Shown one piece after another: positions 26,546 to 34,313 of a DNA stretch of 64,000 nt. The translations under genes and the position numbers were made by a program. The DNA is taken from positions 1 to 64,000 of the forward strand of contig NZ_VSRY01000157.1 in NCBI RefSeq assembly GCF_008271805.1, written 5' to 3'. Origin of the DNA: Streptomyces sp. TRM49041 (lineage in GTDB: Bacteria > Actinomycetota > Actinomycetes > Streptomycetales > Streptomycetaceae). The notes under the pieces are model-generated. The model ran no database searches and was not told the origin of the DNA. It saw only the letters and a list, made by a program, of their open reading frames with translations. Each line of letters opens with the position of its first letter. Position 1 is the stretch's first letter.

Positions 26546-27025
26546 TCACGGAGAAGCGGAACCGGTGGCCAGGGCCAGGATGACGGCCACGGCCAGGGCG
26601 GTGGCCGTGCCGAGCCCCGCCGCCGCCCAGGTGGCCGACCGGCGCGTGGCGGCGGCCGGGTCGGGCCCGGTGCCCGGCCCGGCGTGCGGCCCGGCGTGCG
26701 GAGCCCGGAGAAGCGCGGCCCACCGGAGGACCTCCTCCGCGGCCTCCCGCCGGCGGCACAGCGCGGACCGTATCCGCAAGGCCGCCGAGACACCACCGCC
26801 CAGCGCGGCGGCGGAGAGGGCGACTCGCCACGGCGCACCGGCGAGGAGCAGCACCGCGACGGCGGCGGCAGCGCCCCAGCCGGTCACACAGGCAGCCGCC
26901 GCCATACGGCGGGACTCCGGGCGGTCCTGGCCGGCCCTCAGATCGACCAGCGCGGGCACGTACCAGACGTAGCCGGACGCGGACACCACCGCGACGCCCA
27001 GCGCGGCAACGGCAGCAGCGGACAC
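26546..27025 (-). CDS. Small membrane protein of unknown function
   Basis: A 159-residue protein with a GTG start (27025) and GAGGGG upstream. It has three to four hydrophobic segments: residues about 5-25 (VAALGVAVVSASGYVWYVP), 45-75, and C-terminal AAAGLGTATALAVAVILALA. A basic central stretch (RIRSALCRRREAAEEVLRW) and a Gly/Pro linker separate them. No family is recognised. It is convergent with the TetR gene and co-directional with ctaD, 20 bp beyond its 3' end. Confidence 0.55.
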   Translation of the reverse strand: MSAAAVAALGVAVVSASGYVWYVPALVDLRAGQDRPESRRMAAAACVTGWGAAAAVAVLLLAGAPWRVALSAAALGGGVSAALRIRSALCRRREAAEEVLRWAALLRAPHAGPHAGPGTGPDPAAATRRSATWAAAGLGTATALAVAVILALATGSASP

Positions 27026-27045
27026 CGCTCGTACCCCTCTCTACG

Positions 27046-28755
27046 TCAGACCCGGGCCGGATCGGGTTCCGAGCCGTGTTCCAGTGCCGCCGTCTCCGGA
27101 TGGTGCAGGTCGAACGCCGGCGACTCGGAGCGGATTCTCGGCAGCGATACGAAGTTGTGGCGCGGCGGCGGACAGGACGTGGCCCACTCCAGCGAACGGC
27201 CGTAGCCCCACGGGTCGTCGACGTCGACCTTCTTGCCGTACCTGGCGGTCTTCCAGACGTTGTAGAAGAAGGGCAGGAAGGACAGGCCGAGCAGGAAGGA
27301 ACCGACCGTGGACAGGGTGTTCAGCGCCGTGAAGCCGTCCGCCGCCAGGTAGTCCGCGTACCGGCGCGGCATACCCTCGGCGCCCAGCCAGTGCTGGACC
27401 AGGAAGGTCAGATGGAAGCCGGCCGTCAGCGTCCAGAAGGTGATCTTCCCGAGGCGCTCGTCCAGCATCTTCCCGGTGAACTTCGGCCACCAGAAGTGGA
27501 ACCCGGCGAACATCGCGTACACGACCGTCCCGAACAGCGTGTAGTGGAAGTGCGCCACGACGAAGTACGAGTCGGAGACGTGGAAGTCCAGCGGCGGCGA
27601 GGCCAGCAGGACGCCCGTCAGGCCCCCGAAGGTGAAGGTGAGGAGGAAGCCGACCACCCACAGCATCGGGGTCTCGAAGGAGAGCGAGCCCTTCCACATG
27701 GTGCCGATCCAGTTGAAGAACTTCACGCCCGTCGGCACCGCGATCAGGAAGGTCATGAAGGAGAAGAAGGGCAGCAGCACCCCGCCCGTGACATACATGT
27801 GGTGCGCCCACACCGTCACCGACAGGCCCGCGATGGCGATGGTCGCGGCGATGAGGCCTATGTAGCCGAACATCGGCTTCCGCGAGAACACCGGGACGAT
27901 CTCGGACACGATCCCGAAGAACGGCAGCGCCAGGACGTACACCTCGGGGTGGCCGAAGAACCAGAACAGGTGCTGCCACAACAGCGCCCCGCCGTTCGCC
28001 GGGTCGAAGACGTGCGAGCCGAACTTGCGGTCCATCTCGAGGGCGAGGAGAGCCGCCGCCAGGACCGGGAAGACGATCAGGATCAGCACGCCGGTCAGCA
28101 GCACGTTCCAGGTGAAGATCGGCATCCGGAACATCGTCATGCCGGGGGCCCGCATACAGATGATCGTGGTGATGAAGTTGACCGCGCCGAGGATCGAGCC
28201 GAATCCGGAGAGCGCCACGCCCATGATCCACAGGTCGGCGCCGAGGCCCGGCGAGTGCACGGCGTCGGAGAGCGGCACGTACAGGAACCAGCCGAAGTCG
28301 GCCGCGCCACCCGGGGTCAAAAACCCGCCCGCCGCGATCAGCGACCCGAACAGGAACAGCCAGTAGGCCAGCATGTTCAACCGCGGGAACGCCACGTCCG
28401 GCGCGCCGATCTGGATCGGCATGAGCCAGTTCGCGAACCCCGTGAACAGCGGCATGGCGAACAGCAGCAGCATGATCGAGCCGTGCATGGTGAACGCCTG
28501 GTTGAACTGCTCGTTCGAGATGATCTGCGTGCCTGGCCTGGCCAGTTCCGCGCGCATCAGCAGCGCGAGCGCGCCGCCGAGGAGAAAGAAGACCATCGCG
28601 GTGACGAGGTACATCGTGCCGATCTTCTTGTGATCGGTGGTCGTCAGCCACTCGGCCCAGGAGGGCCGGGTCCTCGTGCCGGGCCCGGTCTCCCCGGCCA
28701 CCGCCGGGCGGTGCCGCCCGGCGGTTCCCACCTGGTTCGTCTCTGTCTCGTCCAC
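27046..28755 (-). CDS. ctaD: Cytochrome c oxidase subunit I (aa3-type, additional copy)
   Basis: A 569-residue heme-copper oxidase subunit I with about 12 membrane helices. The metal ligands are intact: low-spin heme His91 (TMHGS), CuB His269 with the cross-linked Tyr273 (GHPEVY), CuB His318/His319 (WAHHMY), and His402/His404 (AHFHYT). It reduces oxygen to water and pumps protons. GTG 28755 is chosen because GGGGAGG lies 10 bp upstream. None of the usual neighbours (ctaC, ctaE, qcr genes) is here, so this is probably a paralogue of the main oxidase gene. It clusters with a VKOR-like redox protein. Confidence 0.92.
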   Translation of the reverse strand: MDETETNQVGTAGRHRPAVAGETGPGTRTRPSWAEWLTTTDHKKIGTMYLVTAMVFFLLGGALALLMRAELARPGTQIISNEQFNQAFTMHGSIMLLLFAMPLFTGFANWLMPIQIGAPDVAFPRLNMLAYWLFLFGSLIAAGGFLTPGGAADFGWFLYVPLSDAVHSPGLGADLWIMGVALSGFGSILGAVNFITTIICMRAPGMTMFRMPIFTWNVLLTGVLILIVFPVLAAALLALEMDRKFGSHVFDPANGGALLWQHLFWFFGHPEVYVLALPFFGIVSEIVPVFSRKPMFGYIGLIAATIAIAGLSVTVWAHHMYVTGGVLLPFFSFMTFLIAVPTGVKFFNWIGTMWKGSLSFETPMLWVVGFLLTFTFGGLTGVLLASPPLDFHVSDSYFVVAHFHYTLFGTVVYAMFAGFHFWWPKFTGKMLDERLGKITFWTLTAGFHLTFLVQHWLGAEGMPRRYADYLAADGFTALNTLSTVGSFLLGLSFLPFFYNVWKTARYGKKVDVDDPWGYGRSLEWATSCPPPRHNFVSLPRIRSESPAFDLHHPETAALEHGSEPDPARV

Positions 28756-28884
28756 CGGCCGGTGACCTCCCCACATCAGTGCGTTGCCGCCACATGATCC
28801 GCGGAGGGGCAGGGGGTGCCGACAGGGCCGAACGGTCCCTCGCGGGACCTGGTGGTCCCCGCTCCCGCTGCTGAACGGGAGCAT

Positions 28885-28930
28885 GTACGGGCTCTTGTAC
28901 GGGCTCTTGTACGGGCTCTTGTACGGGCCT
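28885..28930. repeat. 12-bp tandem repeat (GTACGGGCTCTT), 3.8 copies
   Basis: Three perfect units plus a partial one in the 174-bp gap between the VKOR-like gene and ctaD; the last unit abuts the VKOR stop codon. It is noncoding. Confidence 0.85.
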
Positions 28931-29619
28931 CACAGCAGCGACTGCCAGAACGGCCACCAGCGGGTGGCGATCAGCATCCCGATACCACCCAGCCAGACGG
29001 CCGGGACCGCCCAGTGGAACTCCTGGACGCCGCTGACCAGCCCGCGGGGTGCCCGCAGGACGCCGTGCCGGAGGTTGTGGACCGTCGTGTACCAGAACAT
29101 CAGGACGGTCGCCGCCCAGGCGAGAACGCACCACAGGCAGAGCGCGCCGATCACGTACAGCGCCTGGCTCATCAGCCACATGCAGAACGCCGCACCGGCC
29201 AGCGTCCCGGCGTTCAGAGCGAGCCAGAACCAGCGGCGGTGACGGGCCCCGGCAAGCAGGCCGACGCCGATCGCGACGACCGCCGCGTACGTGGCGAGGC
29301 CCAGCAGCGGGTTGGGGAAGCCGAGCACCGACGCCTGCTCGCTGCGCATCACGTCGGCGCAGGACACGACCGGGCTGAGATTGCAGGACGGTACGTACCC
29401 GAGGTCTTCGAGGAGCCGGAACTTGTCCAGTGTGATCACGAAGGATGCGAGGCCGCCGAGGAGTCCGGTGACCACGAGCAGCCAGGCGAAGGCGGGACCG
29501 GACCCGATGGTCGGCGGCGCTGGGCCCGGCCGCACGGGGGCGGAACGCGGGCGCGGACGGCGACGGGGGTGGGGACGGGGACGGGGGTGTGACGACCGGC
29601 CGTTGACGGTGCTCGTCAT
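28930..29619 (-). CDS. Vitamin K epoxide reductase (VKOR) family membrane protein
   Basis: A 229-residue protein: an Arg/Pro-rich N-terminus, then four or five membrane helices. It has both VKOR cysteine pairs, the loop pair C79/C87 (SCNLSPVVSCADV) and the active-site C161-x-x-C164 (ALCLWCVLAW), plus the conserved Ser/Asn region (FGFPNPLLG-type). Bacterial VKORs reoxidise DsbA-like oxidases using quinone. The start ATG 29619 overlaps the stop of the upstream gene (ATGA). Co-occurrence with a cytochrome oxidase subunit suggests quinone or extracytoplasmic thiol redox chemistry. Confidence 0.9.
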   Translation of the reverse strand: MTSTVNGRSSHPRPRPHPRRRPRPRSAPVRPGPAPPTIGSGPAFAWLLVVTGLLGGLASFVITLDKFRLLEDLGYVPSCNLSPVVSCADVMRSEQASVLGFPNPLLGLATYAAVVAIGVGLLAGARHRRWFWLALNAGTLAGAAFCMWLMSQALYVIGALCLWCVLAWAATVLMFWYTTVHNLRHGVLRAPRGLVSGVQEFHWAVPAVWLGGIGMLIATRWWPFWQSLL

Positions 29620-30200
29620 CGGGGACCGCGGAGCGAGCCGGAGCGGCGGGTACGCGGCGGACGTGGTCCGCCCGCGGCCCGGGCGGCACCGGTGGGCCAC
29701 ACCACGTCGACCGGGATGCCGTGGGCGCGGGCGTATGCCACAAGGTGGGCGGTCGCGTCGCGGCCGTTGGACGGGGAGCCGTCCCAGACGGCGAGCAGCC
29801 GGCGGCTCGTGGAGATCATCCGCTCGTCGGCGCCGACGCAGGCGTCCCGGCCCTCCGGGTCGTACGGCATCAGCCTCATCTGCTCGGCGAGCAGGAGCAG
29901 TTCGCCCGCCGCGGCACGGTCGCGGCGCGGCAGCACGGCGGGCACGGAGCCCTGCGCGGGCAGCAGGACGACCAGCTTCCGCCCGGCCTCCCGTACGGCC
30001 CGCCCGAACGCCAACGGCAGTCCCGCGCCGACGCGCACCAGGCCGACCGCCCCGTCCGTCAGGCGCTCGACACGTTTGCGCAGTTCGTGTTCGACCAGCT
30101 TCAGGGTCTCCGGTGTCAGGTCGGTGTGCCCGACGGCCGCGATCACCTCGGGGCTCGCTTCCCGGCCATACAACGCCTCCCACTCGTCTGTGTGTCGCAA
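29616..30200 (-). CDS. Conserved hypothetical protein, translationally coupled to the VKOR gene
   Basis: About 194 residues from TTG 30200 (LRHTDEWEALYGREASPEVI). Recognisable features are an AVGHTDLTPETLKLVEHELR segment, an alternating hydrophobic core (LVVLLPAQGSVPAVLP) and the C-terminal LLAVWDGSPSNGRDATAHLV with VDVVWP. This outline resembles a Rossmann-like family annotated only as hypothetical in Streptomyces; a nucleotide-binding role is possible but not shown. The start is uncertain because the frame stays open to 30467 and no ribosome site is evident. It overlaps the VKOR gene by 4 bp. Confidence 0.6.
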   Translation of the reverse strand: MRHTDEWEALYGREASPEVIAAVGHTDLTPETLKLVEHELRKRVERLTDGAVGLVRVGAGLPLAFGRAVREAGRKLVVLLPAQGSVPAVLPRRDRAAAGELLLLAEQMRLMPYDPEGRDACVGADERMISTSRRLLAVWDGSPSNGRDATAHLVAYARAHGIPVDVVWPTGAARAAGGPRPPRTRRSGSLRGPR

Positions 30201-30437
30201 GTGAACACAGGCCGCTGTGACGGGGAAAGAGGGCGAACGGCCCGGTGGCCCCTTGCGGAAGGACCCCGAACGGCCCCGAACAGGCCCGGCCGGAGGAGGA
30301 CGTTCGGCCCTGGGGGCCGGCGGCGGGCGTTGGTTGCATGGGGGACACGGCCGGGTGCGCCCGCCCCGCGGTCCCCTCCCCGTACGGACCGGGAGCGGGC
30401 GGGCGCAGTCGGCGAACGCACCGTTCAGGAGGTAGCG

Positions 30438-30683
30438 ATGGCCATCCAGACGAGCCGTGACGGACACATCGGTTCAGCCTCTCCGGGCCACGGCGGCCAC
30501 GACCTCTACGGCCGTTACGTCGGCGGGGTGGCGGCGCTCGTCGGCGTCATCCTGGTCGCCGCTGCGGGCTTCGGCGTACCGGCGAGCACACTGTTGTTCA
30601 CCGCGCTGGCCGTGGCCTGCCCGCTGATGATGATCGTGATGATGCGTGCCATGCGTGGCGGCGGCGGGCACGGCGAGCGTTAG
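30438..30683 (+). CDS. Small His/Gly-rich membrane protein (DUF2933-like)
   Basis: An 81-residue protein with AGGAGG upstream of ATG 30438. The His-rich N-terminus (GHIGSASPGHGGHDLYGRY) precedes two hydrophobic segments (VAALVGVILVAAAGFGV and LLFTALAVACPLMMIVMM) and a Met/Gly/His tail. The CPLMM segment and small size resemble DUF2933-type proteins found near metal and redox genes. Function unknown. Confidence 0.65.
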   Translation: MAIQTSRDGHIGSASPGHGGHDLYGRYVGGVAALVGVILVAAAGFGVPASTLLFTALAVACPLMMIVMMRAMRGGGGHGER

Positions 30684-30852
30684 CACGGCGAGCGTCAGCA
30701 CGCCCCGCGCCGCTGCCCGCCGCACTCGCCGCGTACGGCCTGCACGCCCTCGAAGCGGCCGCCGCGCGCTGCCTCCAAGGCGGCCGTACGACGCCTGGTG
30801 GCGGTCACCCTGGACGCCCTGCGCCCGTCGTCGGCCCCCCGGGACAGAACAG

Positions 30853-31830
30853 CTAGCCCTCGGGCCCGTCCCCGTCCGGCCCGTCCCCGTCCGGCCCGTC
30901 CCCGTCCGGCTCCTCCGCGGGCGACTCCTCCGCGGGCGACTCCTCCGCGGCCGGCTCCTCCGCGGCCGGTCGCAGCGCACCCAGATAGACACCCACGAGA
31001 ATCAGCGGCGCGCCCAGCAGCAGCGACACCGTGAGCGGCTCGTCGTCGAGCCAGGCCGAGGCGGCGATCGTGACCACGGGGATGACGACGAACACATACG
31101 CGGCCCGCGACGCACCCCAGCGCTGGATGACCACCAGATAGCAGATGAAGGTCAGCACCGACCCGGCCACGACCAGATACGCCAGCGCCCACCACGTCGC
31201 GGCCCGCTCCGGCCGCACCCACTCGTCCCCGACCGCCAGCGACCCCGCGAACAGCGCGACCGCCGCGGCCGTCATCCCGACCGCGTTCATGGTCACCGGA
31301 TGAACCTTCGGGAGCCGCCGTACGAGCACCGCGGCCTGCGCGAACGACAGTACGGAGCCCAGCGCGGCCAGCAGCGCGGTCACCGGCACCTCCGCCTGGA
31401 GCGGCGCCCGCGACATCACCGCGACACCCGCGACCGCGCACAGCGTCCCGGCCAGGGCTACCCGGCGGAACCGTTCCTGGTGCTGCGCCACCGCGAGCAG
31501 CAGCGCGGCCAGGGGCACCAGGGAGAGCAGGGTCTGGCCGAGTCCGGCGTGGATGTGGAGCAGGGCGTAGTACGCCAGCGCGAACGTCACGCCGAAGTTC
31601 AGCAGCCCGAACAGCACCGACCCGGCGAGTGCCCGGCCGCGCGGCCACGCCAGGCGGCGCGCCGCCATGATCGCCAGGAGCAGCAGCGCGGCGGCCCCGA
31701 ACCGCAGGGCGGCGCCCCAGAGGGGGTCGAGCTCCCGGTTGCTGAAGCGGATGCCGACCGCGTTGCCGCCCGCGAGGAGACAGGTCACGGCGAACGCGCC
31801 GAGGGCCAACCGGTCACGGGCGAGCTGCAT
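30853..31830 (-). CDS. EamA/DMT-family transporter with repetitive acidic tail
   Basis: A 325-residue protein with ten predicted membrane helices in two EamA halves (DRLALGAFAVTCLLAGGNAV at the start; VVIPVVTIAASAWLDDEPLT in the second). The C-terminus is an unusual acidic repeat, PAEES-type units followed by three DGDGP units, encoded by 15-bp tandem DNA repeats at about 30857-30960. DMT proteins export metabolites or amino acids; the substrate is unknown. ATG 31830 is the first start compatible with the family N-terminus; the ribosome site is weak. Confidence 0.85.
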   Translation of the reverse strand: MQLARDRLALGAFAVTCLLAGGNAVGIRFSNRELDPLWGAALRFGAAALLLLAIMAARRLAWPRGRALAGSVLFGLLNFGVTFALAYYALLHIHAGLGQTLLSLVPLAALLLAVAQHQERFRRVALAGTLCAVAGVAVMSRAPLQAEVPVTALLAALGSVLSFAQAAVLVRRLPKVHPVTMNAVGMTAAAVALFAGSLAVGDEWVRPERAATWWALAYLVVAGSVLTFICYLVVIQRWGASRAAYVFVVIPVVTIAASAWLDDEPLTVSLLLGAPLILVGVYLGALRPAAEEPAAEESPAEESPAEEPDGDGPDGDGPDGDGPEG

Positions 31831-31924
31831 CCCGTCACGGTAGCTCCGGGCCGGTGGGAGCCCACGCTCGCCGGGCGTGGGCCGGTACGCTCGAACCGGA
31901 ACACCCCCTGGAAGGCGTACCCCG

Positions 31925-32344
31925 TTGAGCGTGAGCATCCGGAGTGCCCGGGCCACCGGCCCCGGCCCCGTAGGGCGCCTGCTGCTGGTCGCGGTACTGG
32001 CGGTGGGCCTGTTCCTGATGCACGGCGTGGGCCATCAGGAACAGGCGCACGCGGCGTCCACGCCCACCGCCGCGTCGGCCCCGCACGGCACACAGCACGA
32101 CGCACCGCACGACGCACCGCACGACGCACCGCACGACGAGGACCGTCCGGTCACGGACGTGGACCTCGCCGGACTGTGCGTGGCGGTGCTCATCGGCGCG
32201 GGGGCGCTGGCGGCGCTGACGGGGCGCCCGGTCCCGTGGGCGGCCTTCCGGGCCCGTACGCGCATGCCGCACACCACCCCGCGTCGCGCGAATCCCCCAC
32301 CCCGCGCGCCGGACCTGGCTCAGTTGTCCCTGCTGCGGATCTAG
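31925..32344 (+). CDS. His-rich small membrane protein (DUF6153-like)
   Basis: About 139 residues from TTG 31925 (GGAAGG 10 bp upstream; GTG 31931 is an alternative). A hydrophobic segment LLLVAVLAVGLFLMHGVGHQ is followed by a periplasmic-type loop with HDAPHDAPHDAPHDE, encoded by 12-bp repeats near 32095-32135. A second helix (LAGLCVAVLIGAGALAALTG) and a basic tail follow. The layout resembles proteins annotated DUF6153. The His/Asp repeat could bind metal; that is inference. It is upstream of and co-directional with the beta-propeller lipoprotein. Confidence 0.65.
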   Translation: MSVSIRSARATGPGPVGRLLLVAVLAVGLFLMHGVGHQEQAHAASTPTAASAPHGTQHDAPHDAPHDAPHDEDRPVTDVDLAGLCVAVLIGAGALAALTGRPVPWAAFRARTRMPHTTPRRANPPPRAPDLAQLSLLRI

Positions 32345-32357
32345 GAGGGAGAAGGAA

Positions 32358-32444
32358 GACCTTCACCTTCACCTTCACCTTCCTCCGCCCATCCACCAGC
32401 ACCCAGCACCCAGCACCCAGTGCTGGGCACTGAGCACTGAGCAC
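32358..32444 (+). repeat. Stacked short tandem repeats (CCTTCA, CCAGCAC, TGAGCAC)
   Basis: Consecutive microsatellites in the 116-bp gap before the lipoprotein gene: a 6-bp CTTCAC run (about 32361-32382), three CCAGCAC units (32396-32416) and two TGAGCAC units (32431-32444). The last unit is the same heptamer as at 18309-18336. Confidence 0.8.
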
Positions 32445-32460
32445 TCACCCGAGGGACAAC

Positions 32461-33333
32461 ATGCACAGCAAGAAGACGCAGAAGAAGCGGTACGCGGCCG
32501 TGGCCGCCCTGGCGGCGCTCGGACTGGCCCTGTCGGGCTGCGCCGGCGACGAGGGCGGGCCGTCGCCGGACGCGTCCGGCGACGTGGAGGTCAGCCACAT
32601 CCACGGCCTGGGCGTCGACCCCGCCGACGGCCGCGTCTACGTCGCCACGCACGAGGGCATCGTCACGCCGGGCGCGGACGGCGGCGCCGAGCGCGTCGGC
32701 GACAGCCACGACGACTACATGGGCTTCACCGTCATCGGTCCGAAGACCTTCGTCGCCAGCGGCCACCCGGGGCACGGCAACGAGGACGAGCCCGGGAACC
32801 GGGGCCTCATCGAGTCCACCGACGCCGGCAAGACATGGAAGAGGAAGTCCCTCGCCGGGGTGGACTTCCACTCCCTGGACTTCGCCCACGGCACGGTCTA
32901 CGGCTACGACAGCACCAACGGCCGCCTGCGCGTCAGCGAGAACCGCGTCGACTGGGAGAACCGGTCCGAGCTGCGCGCCCTCGACATCGCCGTCAGCCCC
33001 GAGGACCCGGACACGGTCCTGGCCACGACCGAGGACGGGGTGGCCCGCTCCACGGACGGCGGCCGTACCTTCGCCAAGGGCACCGAGCCGGTCATGGCCT
33101 TCGTGTCCTGGGCGGCACCGGACGCCCTGTTCGGCCTCGACCCGTCCGGGGCGGTGCACCACAGCGCCGACGGCGGCAGGACCTGGCACAAGGCCGCCAC
33201 GGTCCCGGGCGGTGGCCCGCAGGCCCTGACGGCCGTGACGGCGGAGCGGGTCCTGGCGGCGACGGAGGGCGGGGTGTACGAGTCCAAGGACGCCGGCAAG
33301 ACCTTCACACAGATCCTCGCGGCGTCCCACTGA
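32461..33333 (+). CDS. Secreted beta-propeller lipoprotein (F510_1955-type glycosylhydrolase-like)
   Basis: A 290-residue lipoprotein: a basic N-terminus, hydrophobic segment and lipobox LSGC with Cys27. The mature part has repeated sialidase/BNR-like motifs (STDAGKTWKRKS, STDGGRTFAKG, SADGGRTWHKA, SKDAGKTFTQI) typical of beta-propellers, and an early HIHGLGVDP motif. Similar proteins are annotated as F510_1955 family glycosylhydrolases, but no hydrolase activity can be inferred from motifs. It follows the His-rich membrane protein gene, a pairing suggestive of cell-envelope metal or stress response. Confidence 0.8.
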   Translation: MHSKKTQKKRYAAVAALAALGLALSGCAGDEGGPSPDASGDVEVSHIHGLGVDPADGRVYVATHEGIVTPGADGGAERVGDSHDDYMGFTVIGPKTFVASGHPGHGNEDEPGNRGLIESTDAGKTWKRKSLAGVDFHSLDFAHGTVYGYDSTNGRLRVSENRVDWENRSELRALDIAVSPEDPDTVLATTEDGVARSTDGGRTFAKGTEPVMAFVSWAAPDALFGLDPSGAVHHSADGGRTWHKAATVPGGGPQALTAVTAERVLAATEGGVYESKDAGKTFTQILAASH

Positions 33334-33563
33334 CCGCGCCCCACTGACCGCGTCCCCGCATCCCGCGTCCCCGCATCACGCGTCCCCGCGTCCCCGCGCC
33401 CGGGGGACGCGGAACAGGGAGGCCGCCGCGGCGACGGCCGCGACGGCCGCGGCGGCCGCGCGGCCTCCGCGCGGAGGGTGAACGCGTCGGCGACCGAGCC
33501 GCCCACCTCGTGGAAGGCGTCGTCGCCTTCCCGCACATGGTCTTCGTCCGCGCGGACCCGGCG

Positions 33564-34313
33564 TCAGCAGACGTGGCGGTCGCGCTCGGGCGAGTAGAGG
33601 TGGCTGTCGCGGAACTGGGTGGCCGCCAGAGTGCGGCCGACAATGATCACAGCGGTCCTGGTGATGTCCGCCGCCTTCGTCCGCGCGGCGATGTCGGCGA
33701 GGGTGCCCCGGAGCACCACTTCGTCCGGCCGGCTGGCCATGGCGACGACCGCGGCCGGGCAGTCCTCGCCGTAGTGCGGGACGAGTTCGGCGACGACGCG
33801 GTCGACGTACCGGGCCGCGAGGTGGAGGACGAGGAGGGCGCCGCTGCGGCCGAGCGTGGCCAGGTCCTCGCCGTCCGGCATGGGTGTGGCCTGCTGGGCG
33901 ACGCGCGTCAGGATGACCGTCTGGCCGACTGTCGGCACCGTCAGCTCCCGCTTCAGCGCCGCCGCGGCCGCCGCGAACGCCGGGACGCCGGGCACCACCT
34001 CGTACGGCACGCCCGCCGCGTCCAGCCGCCGCATCTGCTCGGCGACCGCGCTGAAGACGGAGGGGTCGCCGGAGTGCAGCCGGGCCACGTCGTGCCCGGC
34101 CTCGTGGGCGCGGACGAGCTCCTCGGTGATGGCGTCGAGGTCCATGTTCGCCGTGTCGACCAGCCGCGCGTCCGGCGGGCACTCGGCGAGGAGTTCACGC
34201 GGGACGAGCGACCCGGCGTACAGGCACACCCGGCAGGAGGCGAGGGTGCGGGCGCCGCGCACGGTGATGAGGTCGGCGGCACCGGGTCCCGCGCCGATGA
34301 AGTGGACGGTCAT
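33564..34313 (-). CDS. cobM: Precorrin-4 C11-methyltransferase
   Basis: A 249-residue SAM-dependent tetrapyrrole methylase of cobalamin biosynthesis. It has the N-terminal FIGAGPGAADLITVRG motif, LYAGSLVP, the glycine-rich LHSGDPSVFSA and the substrate loop VPGVPAFAAAAA. ATG 34313 overlaps the stop of the upstream cobL gene (ATGA), so the two are co-translated. The rest of the cob pathway is not in the window, and no cobalamin riboswitch was seen upstream. Confidence 0.95.
   Translation of the reverse strand: MTVHFIGAGPGAADLITVRGARTLASCRVCLYAGSLVPRELLAECPPDARLVDTANMDLDAITEELVRAHEAGHDVARLHSGDPSVFSAVAEQMRRLDAAGVPYEVVPGVPAFAAAAAALKRELTVPTVGQTVILTRVAQQATPMPDGEDLATLGRSGALLVLHLAARYVDRVVAELVPHYGEDCPAAVVAMASRPDEVVLRGTLADIAARTKAADITRTAVIIVGRTLAATQFRDSHLYSPERDRHVC

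Noticed and set aside
29616..30200. Universal stress protein assignment for the gene upstream of the VKOR gene
   Set aside because: It lacks the USP ATP-binding motif (GxxGxxxxxxxxGS) and the DxS start; only a vague Rossmann-like pattern remains, so it is left as hypothetical.
30646..32433. 595-aa plus-strand frame over the EamA gene
   Set aside because: Arg/Gln/His-rich shadow; the minus-strand transporter explains the codon bias.
32396..32444. Possible CRISPR-like array in the repeats before the lipoprotein gene
   Set aside because: Units are 6-7 bp and directly contiguous with no spacers or cas genes; they are simple tandem repeats.
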